The notes: generated from the letters alone by a model not told the origin. DNA of 64,000 bases from Hyphomicrobiales bacterium (GCA_021730985.1 JAKFYI010000002.1:62001-126000), one strand, 5' to 3'. Shown: positions 53,402 through 61,881, counted from the first letter of the stretch. Program-made: numbers and translations.

Positions 53402-55060
53402 ATGTATGTTTATGATGATTTCGACCGGACGCTTGTCGATGAGCGCGTCAACGAATTCCGCGATCAGGTCGCGCGCCGCCTCTCAGGCGAATTGACCGAA
53501 GACGAATTCAAGCCGCTGCGACTGATGAATGGCGTCTATCTCCAGCTTCACGCCTATATGCTTCGTGTTGCAATTCCTTATGGGACGCTGTCGTCGGAGC
53601 AACTCCGTACACTCGCTCATATCGCGAGGCGATACGACCGCGACTACGGACACTTCACCACGCGGCAAAATCTCCAGTTCAACTGGATCAAGCTCAGCGA
53701 CCTTCCCGATGTAATGGCCGACCTGGCGAAGGCCGGCCTCCATGGCATGCAGACGAGCGGCAATTGCGTGCGCAATGTCACCACCGACCAGTGGGGCGGC
53801 GTCGCGCCGGACGAGATCGAAGATCCCCGAATCTGGGCGGAAATCCTCCGGCAGCACTCCACCATGCACCCGGAGTTCACGTATCTGCCGCGCAAGTTCA
53901 AGATCGCGATCACGGCCGCGGCGCATGACCGGGCCGCGGTGCGCGTCCACGATATCGGACTTCGCCTCCACAAGAACGGCGCAGGCGAATCCGGCTTTGA
54001 GGTCGTGGTTGGCGGAGGGCTTGGGCGCACGCCGTTCGTCGGCAAGACGATCAAGCCGTTTCTGCCGAAACGCGATTTGCTGAGCTACGTCGAGGCGATC
54101 CTGCGCGTCTACAATCAGTATGGCCGGCGTGACAACATCTACAAGGCTCGCATCAAAATCCTCGTCCACGAAATGGGCGCGGAAAAGTTCGGCGCGGAAG
54201 TCGACGCCGAATGGCAAAACATCAAGGACGGTGCGCTCGCGATCGATCTTGCATTCATCGCCGATATTGCATCCCGCTTCCGCTATCCGAAATATGAGAA
54301 CCTGGCCAACGAGCCACCGGCACTCACGCAAGTCCGCTCTCGCAATTCGCGGTTTGATACGTGGTTCCGGAACTCCGTTACGCCTCACAAACAGCGCGGT
54401 TACGCGATAGTGACACTGTCACTCAAGCCTGAAGGGGCGCCGCCCGGCGACGCTACGTCCGAGCAGATGGATGCAATTGCCAGCCTTGCGGATCGCTATA
54501 GTTTTAGTGAAATTCGCGTGGCGCATGAGCAGAATCTCGTGCTGCCGCATGTCGCTCAACGCGATTTGCCCGTCCTTTGGGAGCAGCTTGAGAAAATCGG
54601 CGTTGCGACGCCGAATGTAGGGCTCGTCTCGGACATTATCGCCTGTCCGGGCCTTGACTATTGCAGCCTCGCCAATACGCGATCGATCCCGGTTGCCCAG
54701 GAACTGACGCGGCGCTTCAAGAATCTCGGCACACAGCGGGAACTCGGCCGGCTTCACATCAACATTTCCGGCTGCATCAACGCGTGCGGTCATCATCACG
54801 TCGGCCATATCGGAATTCTCGGCGTCGAGAAGAACGGCCAGGAATTCTTCCAGATCACATTAGGCGGACGTGCCGACGAAAAGGCGGAATTGGGTTGCTT
54901 GCTGGGACCCGCCGTCCCGTATGCTGAGGTTGCGGATGTGATCGAAGATGTCGTCGCCGCCTATGTTGAATTGCGCGACCAGCCCAATGAACTGTTCGTC
55001 GATACAGTGAAGCGAATCGGTGTCGAACCGTTCAAGGAGCGCGTCTATGCCGCTCGTTAA
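53402..55060 (+). CDS. cysI: Sulfite reductase hemoprotein subunit (CysI)
   Basis: 552 residues. Reduces sulfite to sulfide with six electrons at a coupled siroheme-[4Fe-4S] center. The cluster ligands are Cys415 and Cys421 (ACPGLDYC) and Cys458 and Cys462 (ISGCINACGHHH). The sulfite/siroheme-binding arginines and lysines are in DYGHFTTRQNLQFNWIKL and VRNVTTD. It has the duplicated ferredoxin-nitrite/sulfite reductase fold. With no CysJ flavoprotein nearby, electrons probably come from a ferredoxin such as the one at 51214. DUF934 overlaps its 3' end by 14 bases. Confidence 0.95.
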   Translation: MYVYDDFDRTLVDERVNEFRDQVARRLSGELTEDEFKPLRLMNGVYLQLHAYMLRVAIPYGTLSSEQLRTLAHIARRYDRDYGHFTTRQNLQFNWIKLSDLPDVMADLAKAGLHGMQTSGNCVRNVTTDQWGGVAPDEIEDPRIWAEILRQHSTMHPEFTYLPRKFKIAITAAAHDRAAVRVHDIGLRLHKNGAGESGFEVVVGGGLGRTPFVGKTIKPFLPKRDLLSYVEAILRVYNQYGRRDNIYKARIKILVHEMGAEKFGAEVDAEWQNIKDGALAIDLAFIADIASRFRYPKYENLANEPPALTQVRSRNSRFDTWFRNSVTPHKQRGYAIVTLSLKPEGAPPGDATSEQMDAIASLADRYSFSEIRVAHEQNLVLPHVAQRDLPVLWEQLEKIGVATPNVGLVSDIIACPGLDYCSLANTRSIPVAQELTRRFKNLGTQRELGRLHINISGCINACGHHHVGHIGILGVEKNGQEFFQITLGGRADEKAELGCLLGPAVPYAEVADVIEDVVAAYVELRDQPNELFVDTVKRIGVEPFKERVYAAR

Positions 55061-55580
55061 AAACGGTGCCGTCGTGGAGGACCGCTTCACCCGCGTTCTT
55101 GACGACGCAGCGATTGTCGATGACGTCCCGGTCATCATGCCAGCCGCGAGACTACTTGCCGACGTGGGCGACCTTGCCGGTCGGAGGGGCGCAACCGGCG
55201 TTCTATGGCCCAACGATCGTGACATCTCGCAGCTAGCGCCGCATCTTGATCGTCTCGCATTGGTGGCGCTGGACTTTCCAAACTTTCGAGATGGCAGGGC
55301 CTATTCCCAGGCGCGCATTCTGCGGGAGCGCTACAACTATCGCGGCGAGCTTCGCGCAACTGGCCAGGTGCTGCGCGACCAATTCCTGCTCCTGCACCGC
55401 GCTGGCTTCGATTCGTTCGAAGTCAGCAAACCGGCTGATGCGTCCGCATTCGCCGAGACGATCGCGCGATACAGCGTCGTCTATCAGCCGGCCGACGCAG
55501 GAACCCCTGCAGCATTAAGAAGGCGAAACGCGTCATCGAAAGCAGGCGCTCGAGTGCACCTGCGCGAGCATGACGCATAG
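55047..55580 (+). CDS. DUF934 protein of the sulfite reductase operon
   Basis: 177 residues from ATG 55047 behind AAGGAG; it overlaps the cysI stop. The family is widespread behind cysI in proteobacteria and is annotated as an oxidoreductase-like or CysH-associated protein without proven function. Family features are LWPNDRDISQLAPHLDRLALVALDFPNFRDGRAYSQARILRERY-like blocks and the GQVLRDQFLLLHRAGFDSFEV segment. The final 15-20 residues are basic and may be an extension created at the island edge. CysH, which often follows, is here fused to CysN on the other strand. Confidence 0.87.
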   Translation: MPLVKNGAVVEDRFTRVLDDAAIVDDVPVIMPAARLLADVGDLAGRRGATGVLWPNDRDISQLAPHLDRLALVALDFPNFRDGRAYSQARILRERYNYRGELRATGQVLRDQFLLLHRAGFDSFEVSKPADASAFAETIARYSVVYQPADAGTPAALRRRNASSKAGARVHLREHDA

Positions 55581-55635
55581 CGAAGCGGCAGTAACGAGCG
55601 ATGTGCCACGCGCAGCAGTGAATAGAGAGACTCGT

Positions 55636-55849
55636 TCAAGAGCCGATCAGCAGCTTGGGATCAGATCCGCGTTCGGGCACGCCGGGTTGGGCGAGTTCGG
55701 TTTCGCGGCGGGCCAGCCACGCCTTGGCCGCCTGTCGGGGTCGAAGGTCTCAGCTTCGCGGTGGACAATCCGCCCTTCCGTTTGATCAGGATCTGCGCGG
55801 AGTAGGCCGTGGTGCCATCCTTGCGGCATCCCTCGGTGATTGTACCCAT
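55636..55849 (-). pseudogene. Tyrosine-integrase N-terminal remnant, frameshifted
   Basis: Reading from ATG 55849, the frame gives MGTITEGCRKDGTTAYSAQI then LIKRKGG. A +1 shift then gives GRIVHREAETFDPDR, and another shift gives AAKAWLARRETELAQPG and a stop at 55636. Joined, this is the arm-binding N-terminus of a phage-type integrase of the kind found in dusA-linked islands (MGTIT...KDG...AQI...HREAETFD...AWL.RRE.EL). The catalytic core with its Arg-His-Arg-Tyr residues is gone. It lies 108 bases before dusA and points away from it. The rest of the 55581-55956 gap has no gene. Confidence 0.78.
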
Positions 55850-55956
55850 GTGTGGTACATCGTCTCGGGCTGGGTTCTGAAGGCGCACTCACGTTTCGGT
55901 ATGGGCGCAAATGAGCGCTGATGAGCGGAAATGAGGTGTGGGTGAAGGAAGGCTAA

Positions 55957-56985
55957 ATGTCTGACGCTGCTGGCGAAGCCCGAAAAATCGAGCGTTGGCG
56001 ATTCTCCATTGCGCCGATGATGGAATGGACCGACCGGCATTGCCGCGCGTTCCATCGCCGGCTCACGCGCCATGCGCTGCTATACACCGAGATGGTGACG
56101 ACCGGCGCGGTGCTGCATGGCGATCGCGCGCGTCTGATCGGCTTCGATCCCGCCGAGCACCCTGTCGCGTTGCAGCTTGGCGGTTCCGATCCGCACGCGT
56201 TGGCGCAGTGCGCGCGGATCGCCGCCGATTTCGGTTACCGTGAAATCAACCTCAACGTCGGCTGCCCCTCGGATCGCGTGCAGGACGGCCGCTTTGGCGC
56301 TTGCTTGATGGCTGAGCCCGCGCTGGTCGGCGATTGCGTCGCCGCGATGAAGGCCGCGGCGGCGCTACCGGTCACGGTGAAGTGCCGCATTGGCATCGAC
56401 GAGCAAGATCCCGAGATCGCGCTTGAGACGATCGCCGTTGCGGTGGAGCGGGCAGGCGTTGACGCCTTGATCGTTCATGCGCGCAAGGCCTGGCTGCAGG
56501 GCTTGTCGCCACGCGAGAACCGCGACATCCCGCCGCTCGATTACCCGCTGGTGTACCGTCTTAAGGCGGCGCATCCCCGCCTGCCTGTCATCATCAACGG
56601 CGGCATCCTGACCGTGGAGGGCGCGCGCGTGCACCTCGCCCATGTCGATGGCGTGATGATGGGGCGCGGGGCCTACCAGGAACCCTGGCGGCTTCTCGCG
56701 GTCGATCCGTTGCTGTTCGATGCAGCTACACCGCATGCTTCGATCAAGGATGCTATCGCTGCGCTTTATCCTTACATCGAACGCGAAATTTCGCGCGGCG
56801 TGCGGTTGCATTCCATCGTTCGGCATCTGCATGGCGCATTTCATGCGGTGCCCGGCGCGCGCGCCTATCGCCGCCACCTGGCGACGCAAGCCGTGAAACC
56901 GGGTGCCAGCGTTGCGGTGCTCGCAGAAGCGCTCGCCATGGTCCTGGACAGGCCTGCGGATTTGGCGCAAACCGCCGCGGCTTAG
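55957..56985 (+). CDS. dusA: tRNA-dihydrouridine(20/20a) synthase
   Basis: 342 residues, start supported by AAGGAAGG. FMN-dependent TIM barrel that reduces uridine in the tRNA D-loop using NADPH. Landmarks are RFSIAPMMEWTDRHCR (residues 15-30), LQLGGSD, INLNVGCPSDRVQ, the catalytic Cys116 in GRFGACLM, IVHARKAWLQGLSP, and IINGGI. The reading frame is intact even though its 5' part is the right-hand attachment site of the island at 48.2-56.0 kb; the insertion therefore replaced or restored the first codons. Confidence 0.96.
   Translation: MSDAAGEARKIERWRFSIAPMMEWTDRHCRAFHRRLTRHALLYTEMVTTGAVLHGDRARLIGFDPAEHPVALQLGGSDPHALAQCARIAADFGYREINLNVGCPSDRVQDGRFGACLMAEPALVGDCVAAMKAAAALPVTVKCRIGIDEQDPEIALETIAVAVERAGVDALIVHARKAWLQGLSPRENRDIPPLDYPLVYRLKAAHPRLPVIINGGILTVEGARVHLAHVDGVMMGRGAYQEPWRLLAVDPLLFDAATPHASIKDAIAALYPYIEREISRGVRLHSIVRHLHGAFHAVPGARAYRRHLATQAVKPGASVAVLAEALAMVLDRPADLAQTAAA
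55987..56031 (+). repeat. Right dusA attachment-site copy (inside dusA)
   Basis: The functional copy of the duplicated dusA segment, codons for about residues 11-25, with the 18-base core CATTGCGCCGATGATGGA at 56007-56024. Matches the left copy at 48186-48230 in the same orientation. The core codes for part of the FMN-binding APMM motif, a strongly conserved site that suits an integrase target. Confidence 0.8.
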
Positions 56986-57028
56986 CCCGCCAGATCGACC
57001 GGCCAAGCCGGTTGTTTCGGAGACAGCG

Positions 57029-57856
57029 ATGCTCGGTGTTCCGCTCGGCGAGCTTGCCGCGCTCGCGGCCGCGATTGTCATCGGCGGGGTGGTGACCGGG
57101 CTGCTGGCCGGACTGTTCGGTGTCGGCGGGGGCGCCGTGATCGTCCCGGTTCTCTACGAGATTTTTCGCGCCCTCGATGTGCCGGAGGAGGTGCGCATGC
57201 AACTTTGCGTCGGCACTTCGCTCGCCATCATCGTGCCGACCTCGCTGCGCTCGTTCCTGGCTCATCGCGCCAAGGGAAATCTGCCGGTGGAGATCATCCG
57301 GCGCTGGGCGCCCTCGGTGATCGTGGGGCTTGTGGCCGGCGCGGTGATTGCTGCGTTCGCGCCGAGCTGGGTGTTCAAGCTGATGTTTGTCGTCGTGACG
57401 TCGATGATTGCCGTGCGGATGCTGTTCGGCAACGACACATGGCGGCTCGGCGACACCTTGCCCGGAATGGGATTGATGTCGGTCTATGGGTTTGTCGTCG
57501 GGTTCTATTCGGCGGTTATGGGTGTCGGCGGCGGGTCGGTTTCGACGCTGGTGATGATGCTCTACGGCACGCCGATCCATGTCGCGGTCGGAATTTCCGC
57601 CGGGATCGGGGTGTTGATCTCGGTGCTTGGAACCATCGGCTTCGTCATTGCCGGCTGGCCGCAGCAGGCGCTGATGCCGCCGTTATCGCTCGGCTACGTT
57701 TCGCTGATCGGCGTGGCGCTGATGGCGCCGATCTCGGCTTATATCGCGCCCTATGGCGCGAGGCTCGCCCATCGGCTGCCGAAGCGGCGGCTTGAAGTGG
57801 CTTTCGGCCTGTTTCTGATCGCCGTGGCGGTGCGCTTCCTGATCAGCCTGCTCTGA
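57029..57856 (+). CDS. TauE/SafE-family membrane permease
   Basis: 275 residues from ATG 57029 (GGAGA upstream), with about eight helices in two repeats. The family glycine motifs are GLLAGLFGVGGGAVIVPVL and GFYSAVMGVGGGSVSTLVM at matching places in each half. Members export sulfite, sulfoacetate or other organosulfur anions. It lies outside the island, 43 bases after dusA and about 2.5 kb from cysI, so a link with sulfite handling is suggestive but unproven. It converges on the aspartic protease gene two bases away. Confidence 0.87.
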   Translation: MLGVPLGELAALAAAIVIGGVVTGLLAGLFGVGGGAVIVPVLYEIFRALDVPEEVRMQLCVGTSLAIIVPTSLRSFLAHRAKGNLPVEIIRRWAPSVIVGLVAGAVIAAFAPSWVFKLMFVVVTSMIAVRMLFGNDTWRLGDTLPGMGLMSVYGFVVGFYSAVMGVGGGSVSTLVMMLYGTPIHVAVGISAGIGVLISVLGTIGFVIAGWPQQALMPPLSLGYVSLIGVALMAPISAYIAPYGARLAHRLPKRRLEVAFGLFLIAVAVRFLISLL

Positions 57857-57858
57857 CG

Positions 57859-58578
57859 CTACCGGTGGCCGCGCATAATCAGCTTGTCGCCGCGCACCTC
57901 CCAGCTTTCCAGCCGGTTGAGGAAGCTCATGCCGAGCAGGTTGGTCTTGAGCTGGCCCGGCTGCGCGATCAGCGCGGGCACCGACCGCTCGACGATATTA
58001 CCGACCGCAAGCCGGTCCAGCGTGACGGCAGCGGCGCGGGTCCGGCCGTTGGCGGTATCGACGTTGACCGTATAGGCCAGCACCTCAAGCGGCAGCCCGG
58101 CGGCCTTGGCGGCTTCCTGGGTGAGGACGACGGCGCTGGCGCCCGTGTCGAGCACCATGTTGGACCGTGCGCCGTTGATCAGCGTCGAAACCTGGAAATC
58201 GCCGGTGCGGCCGCGAACGAACTCGGCGGTCTGCACGCCCCGGGTGGCGGCGCGCCCCGGAATAATTTCGGCGAGCACCCGGTCGCCGACGTCGCGCAGT
58301 TCCATCCGGTAGGTGTAGCCCAGCGCCAGCACCAGCCCGACCGCGGCCCAGAACAGCGCCGCCTCCAGCGCCTGGGAGAAGCGCTCCCGGAACAGCACCA
58401 GCACGCTGCCGCCGACAAATACGATCAGCGCCAGATTGTAGGCCAGCGCCCCAAAATCGTCCGCCGACATGTTCAGCGACGGCATGCTGAACGTCCCGGC
58501 ATCGTGTCGTGCCAATAGAACCACCAGCGACAGCGCAGCACCAATCAGCAGAACCCATAGCAGGCGGCGGCGCACCAT
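57859..58578 (-). CDS. Membrane-anchored clan AA aspartic protease (TIGR02281-like)
   Basis: 239 residues. Two or three N-terminal helices (about 5-22, 42-62, 74-92) anchor a retropepsin-like domain facing the periplasm. The catalytic motif is VLDTGASAVVLT at about residue 145; single-Asp domains of this type work as dimers. NLLGMSFLNRLESWEV is the conserved C-terminal flap region. Family members are widespread in alphaproteobacteria; one relative is linked to Rickettsia outer-membrane processing. It is followed on the same strand by nothing closer than TauE, and DUF1289 lies eight bases upstream, so these two are probably co-transcribed. Confidence 0.9.
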   Translation of the reverse strand: MVRRRLLWVLLIGAALSLVVLLARHDAGTFSMPSLNMSADDFGALAYNLALIVFVGGSVLVLFRERFSQALEAALFWAAVGLVLALGYTYRMELRDVGDRVLAEIIPGRAATRGVQTAEFVRGRTGDFQVSTLINGARSNMVLDTGASAVVLTQEAAKAAGLPLEVLAYTVNVDTANGRTRAAAVTLDRLAVGNIVERSVPALIAQPGQLKTNLLGMSFLNRLESWEVRGDKLIMRGHR

Positions 58579-58586
58579 CTGGCCTC

Positions 58587-58787
58587 TCAGGAAACGGCGG
58601 TGTTGGCGGTGCGCTGGCGCATGGTCTCCTGCCGGCGCGGCAACTCGGCCATGATGCGCGAGCGCTCCGCATCGGTGTACGCCGTCCAGTTGGCGACCTC
58701 ATTAAGCGTACGCGCGCACCCCAGGCAAAGCCCGGAATGGTGCTCGACGATGCACACTTTGGTGCAGGGGGTCTCGATCTTGGCCAT
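58587..58787 (-). CDS. DUF1289 cysteine-rich small protein
   Basis: 66 residues from ATG 58787 (an upstream Met gives up to 74). The family pattern ETPCTKVCIVEHHSGLCLGCARTLNEVANW has four cysteines that could bind zinc or an iron-sulfur cluster, followed by WxxYTDAERxRIMAELPRR. The family is often beside housekeeping genes and its function is unknown. It lies eight bases before the protease gene start, forming a two-gene unit. Confidence 0.9.
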   Translation of the reverse strand: MAKIETPCTKVCIVEHHSGLCLGCARTLNEVANWTAYTDAERSRIMAELPRRQETMRQRTANTAVS

Positions 58788-58857
58788 CATGGAATCAGCG
58801 TGTCGCGTCAAAATAGGGTGCGCGGCGGGGAACGCAATCGCGCAACACGCGAAAGCG

Positions 58858-60429
58858 TCAGGCGCTCATCCGGAAGATCGAGCGTTTGTCGGCCTTAGCC
58901 CGGGCGTCGGGCTGGACCACCGGCGCCGGTTCGGCGATCGGCGGCAGCGCGGCCATAATCCGCTCCGGCGGGAAGGTGGCGATCAACTCGGTGCCGATGC
59001 GGACCTTGGACTTCAGGGTGAAGGTGCCGCCGTGCATATCGACCAGGCTCTTGGCGATCGGCAGGCCAAGGCCCGCTCCTTGCTCGGCGGATTTGATGGC
59101 GTTCGAGCCTTGGCCGAACGAGGACAGCACCACCGGGATCTCCTCTTCCGGGATGCCCGGCCCGGTGTCCTTGCAGCTCATGTACTGGCCGCCGGCCGCG
59201 GTCCAGCCGACCTTGAGCCAGATTTCGCCACCCGGCGGGGTGAACTTGATCGCGTTGGACAGGAGGTTGAGGCAGATCTGACGCAGCGCGCGTTCGTCGG
59301 CCCACATGCGCGGCAGATCGGCCTCGAACACGTTGTGCACGGTGATGCCGCGGTTCTGGGCGCGCAGCTTGAGCAGATGATGGCAGTCCTCGACCACGGT
59401 GGTGAGCATCACCGGCTCTTCGTTGAGCTCATAGCGGCCCGCCTCGATGCGCGACAGGTCAAGAATCTCGTTGATCAGGCCGAGCAAGTGCTGGCCGGAA
59501 TCGTGGATGTCGTTGGAGTATTCCTTGTAGGCCGGAACGGAGTGCGTGCCGAAAATCTCGCCCTTCATCACCTCCGAGAAACCGAGGATGGCGTTGAGCG
59601 GCGTGCGCAATTCATGGCTCATCTGCGCGAGGAACTGCGACTTCGCGATGTTGGAGCCTTCGGCGCGCCGGCGTGCCTCGTCCGAGATCGCCTTGGATTG
59701 TTCCAACTCGCCGATCAATGCGTCCTTCTCCGCGCGCGCCACCAGCGTGGCGAGCCCCGACGAATAGAGCCGATAGGCGAGGAGGGTGAAGTAACCCTGC
59801 GCGGTGACCGCCATGACGCCGAGGATCATGTTGTGCAGATCACCCTGCAGCGCGAAATTCAGCGCGACCGCGGCCGACACCGGGATGGTCGCGGCGAGCA
59901 CAGCGATCGGCAGGCTCGATGCGAGCATGCTCGACACCGCCACCACCATCAGCATCACGAACAGCATGAACGTGCTGGAGCCTTCGTCCTGCCCCAGCGG
60001 ATGCACGAGGTTGTACATCCAGGCCAGGCCATAGAAGAGGTCGAGCACGATGAAGCGCAGCCGCCAGGCGCGTAGGTTCATCCCGTTCGGCGACTCGTTG
60101 AGAAACTGCCGGCACTTGGTGACGATCACGGCGTGGATGACCAGCACCGCCGCGGTCCACGCGCCGGCCATCACCGCGCCGCTCCACAGGCTCGACAGGA
60201 AACCCACGGTGCCGACCAGAAGCAGGATCACCAGCGACGCGGACAGCCGGTTTTCGGCGAACTGGCGGAGCAACTCGTAGTCGAACGCCGCTCGTGTCCC
60301 GGTTGTGGAGGTGAGCATATCGCGTGCTTCGCGCACGCGTTGCGCGGCCAACCGGCGGCGCTTGGCCACCGGCTTTTCGCTGGGCATCGGAATTTCGCGA
60401 TTTTCGGATACGCTCACGGGGTACGCCAC
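58858..60429 (-). CDS. DivJ-like membrane histidine kinase
   Basis: Up to 523 residues from GTG 60429; ATG 60387 is an alternative start. Six membrane helices (about residues 60-215) with no large periplasmic sensor, then a coiled linker, HisKA with SHELRTPLNAILGFSEVM (phospho-acceptor His272), DIHDSGQHLLGLINEILDLS, and an ATPase domain with NLLSNAIKFTPPGG, DTGPGIPEEE and GAGLGLPIAKSLV. The multi-helix N-terminus and H-box resemble DivJ of the PleC/DivJ/PdhS set, but this is inference. The promoter shared with the GST gene carries CtrA-like and GANTC sites. A proline-rich tail follows the kinase core. Confidence 0.85.
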   Translation of the reverse strand: MAYPVSVSENREIPMPSEKPVAKRRRLAAQRVREARDMLTSTTGTRAAFDYELLRQFAENRLSASLVILLLVGTVGFLSSLWSGAVMAGAWTAAVLVIHAVIVTKCRQFLNESPNGMNLRAWRLRFIVLDLFYGLAWMYNLVHPLGQDEGSSTFMLFVMLMVVAVSSMLASSLPIAVLAATIPVSAAVALNFALQGDLHNMILGVMAVTAQGYFTLLAYRLYSSGLATLVARAEKDALIGELEQSKAISDEARRRAEGSNIAKSQFLAQMSHELRTPLNAILGFSEVMKGEIFGTHSVPAYKEYSNDIHDSGQHLLGLINEILDLSRIEAGRYELNEEPVMLTTVVEDCHHLLKLRAQNRGITVHNVFEADLPRMWADERALRQICLNLLSNAIKFTPPGGEIWLKVGWTAAGGQYMSCKDTGPGIPEEEIPVVLSSFGQGSNAIKSAEQGAGLGLPIAKSLVDMHGGTFTLKSKVRIGTELIATFPPERIMAALPPIAEPAPVVQPDARAKADKRSIFRMSA

Positions 60430-60431
60430 TG

Positions 60432-60519
60432 GACTCGAAAAATCACGTCAAACTCGCGCAAAAACCTTAAGACCTGGCTTAAACCGGCTATAAATCACAT
60501 GGTTAACGGCGGATGATTC
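60432..60519. promoter_or_regulatory. CtrA-like and GANTC sites between kinase and GST genes
   Basis: The 90-base divergent gap holds TTAA at 60467-60470 and 60479-60482 (TTAA-N8-TTAA, one base longer than the CtrA consensus), a full CtrA half-site ATGGTTAA at 60499-60506 (reverse of TTAACCAT), and GANTC sites at 60432-60436 and 60515-60519. Both the DivJ-like kinase and the GST gene could be read from here. Confidence 0.55.
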
Positions 60520-61131
60520 ATGAAGCTCTATGACGGCGGCAGGGCACCCAACCCGCGTCGTGTCCGGGTGTTTTTGGCGGAAAAGGGCATCAGCGTGCCC
60601 ACCGAGCAGGTCGATCTGGGCGTGTTGGGCCAGAAGTCGGAGGCATTCACCGCCGTGAACCCTTTGCAGCGGGTCCCGGCGCTGGTGCTGGACGATGGAA
60701 CGGTGATCGCCGAGTCGATCGCGATCTGCCGATATTTCGAACTGCTGCATCCAAGTCCGCCGCTGTTCGGTACAGAACCCAAGGACGTGGCGACGATCGA
60801 AATGTGGCAGCGGCGGATCGAGCTTCATCTCCTGTTTCCGGTCGCCCATGTGTTTCGCAACTCGCACCCGGCCATGAAGGACATGGAAGTGCCGCAAGTC
60901 CCCGCCTGGGCCGAGGCCAACAAGCCGCGCGTGCTGGATTTCCTTGCCACGCTTGACGGGCATCTTAAGGACAACACCTTCGTCGCCGGCGGCCGCTACA
61001 GCGTGGCCGATATCACCGGGCTGGTGTCCATCGACTTCATGAAGCCGGCCAAGCTCGCAGTGCCCGACGCGCTGACCCATGTGCGCCGCTGGCATGCGGA
61101 ATTGTCGGCACGTCCGAGCGCCAAGGCCTGA
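60520..61131 (+). CDS. Glutathione S-transferase family protein
   Basis: 203 residues. The N-terminal thioredoxin-like domain shows NPRRVRVFLAEKGI, the cis-proline VPALVL, and the glutathione gamma-glutamyl contact ES in IAESIAICRYFE. The C-terminal helical domain has VAGGRYSVADITGL, the family N-capping box. It conjugates or reduces electrophiles with glutathione, or acts in a detoxification step. It is followed two bases later by an MBL hydrolase, apparently in the same transcript. The substrate is unknown. Confidence 0.92.
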   Translation: MKLYDGGRAPNPRRVRVFLAEKGISVPTEQVDLGVLGQKSEAFTAVNPLQRVPALVLDDGTVIAESIAICRYFELLHPSPPLFGTEPKDVATIEMWQRRIELHLLFPVAHVFRNSHPAMKDMEVPQVPAWAEANKPRVLDFLATLDGHLKDNTFVAGGRYSVADITGLVSIDFMKPAKLAVPDALTHVRRWHAELSARPSAKA

Positions 61132-61133
61132 CC

Positions 61134-61877
61134 ATGCGTCTCACTGTGATCGGTTGCGGCGATGCATTCGGCTCGGGCGGGCGGTTTCAGACCTGCTTCA
61201 TGATCGAGGGCAGCACGCGGAAAATCCTGCTCGACTGCGGCGCGTCCACGCCGGTCGCGCTGAAGCTCCGCAACGTCGATTTCAACACGATCGACGGCAT
61301 CGTGCTGAGCCATCTGCACGGCGATCATTTCGGCGCGTTGCCGTTCCTTCTTCTGGAGTCGCAATTTCACTTGCAGCGCACGCGCCCGCTGACGGTTGTC
61401 GGACCTCCCGGCACGCGTGAGCGCGTGACCGCGGCCATGGAGGTGTTCTTTCCTCGATCCAGCAAAAACGTGTGGCGCTTTCCGTTCGAGGTCGGCGAAA
61501 TTACGCCGGGCATACCTGACGAGGTGCTGGGCTTTTCCATCAAGACGGCGGAGGTGATCCATCACTCGGGCGCGCCATCGACTGCAGTTCGTCTGACCGA
61601 AGGCGGCAAGACGCTTGCCTATTCCGGCGACACCGAATGGACCGACGCGCTGCTTCCCGTCGCCGACGGCGCCGACCTGTTCATCATGGAATGCTACGAC
61701 TATTCGCGAAGCATGCCGGGACATACGAGCTTTGCCACCCTCAAGGACAAGCGCGCGTCGCTGAAGCCAAAGCTCATCATGGTCACCCACATGAACCCGA
61801 CCATGCTGGCGCGCCAGGATGAGGCGCGGGCCGCAGGCTTTATTGTTGCCGAGGACGGCCTGGTGCTGGAGATCTAG
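61134..61877 (+). CDS. RNase Z-like MBL-fold hydrolase
   Basis: 247 residues. The metal motif HLHGDHFGALPFLL (about residues 61-74) follows the short N-terminal beta-strand and the GSGGRFQTCFMIE loop seen in the RNase Z / ElaC-like branch. Additional ligand regions are VIHHSG, LAYSGDTEW and VTHMNPTM. It lacks the long flexible arm of tRNA 3' endonucleases, so an RNase Z function is doubtful; a phosphodiesterase or small-molecule hydrolase is as likely. Two bases after GST. Convergent with the isochorismatase-like gene. Confidence 0.85.
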   Translation: MRLTVIGCGDAFGSGGRFQTCFMIEGSTRKILLDCGASTPVALKLRNVDFNTIDGIVLSHLHGDHFGALPFLLLESQFHLQRTRPLTVVGPPGTRERVTAAMEVFFPRSSKNVWRFPFEVGEITPGIPDEVLGFSIKTAEVIHHSGAPSTAVRLTEGGKTLAYSGDTEWTDALLPVADGADLFIMECYDYSRSMPGHTSFATLKDKRASLKPKLIMVTHMNPTMLARQDEARAAGFIVAEDGLVLEI

Positions 61878-61881
61878 CGCG

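Larger units (their letters stand above)
48205..56024. mobile_element. Remnant genomic island inserted in dusA, carrying sulfate assimilation genes
   Basis: The interval is bounded by direct copies of the dusA 5' segment (48205-48222 and 56007-56024). It has a frameshifted tyrosine-integrase remnant next to intact dusA at 55636-55849, as in the known family of islands and prophages that integrate into dusA and restore its 5' end. Cargo is the cys pathway in two divergent arms: cysNH-cysD-ferredoxin on the minus strand and cysG-DUF2849-cysI-DUF934 on the plus strand. By eye the GC content is lower than around it, near 50% in parts of cysI. With its integrase broken the island is presumably fixed. 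Confidence 0.72.

Noticed and set aside
61134..61877. True tRNase Z
   Set aside because: The protein lacks the exosite arm needed for tRNA binding, so the general MBL call is safer.
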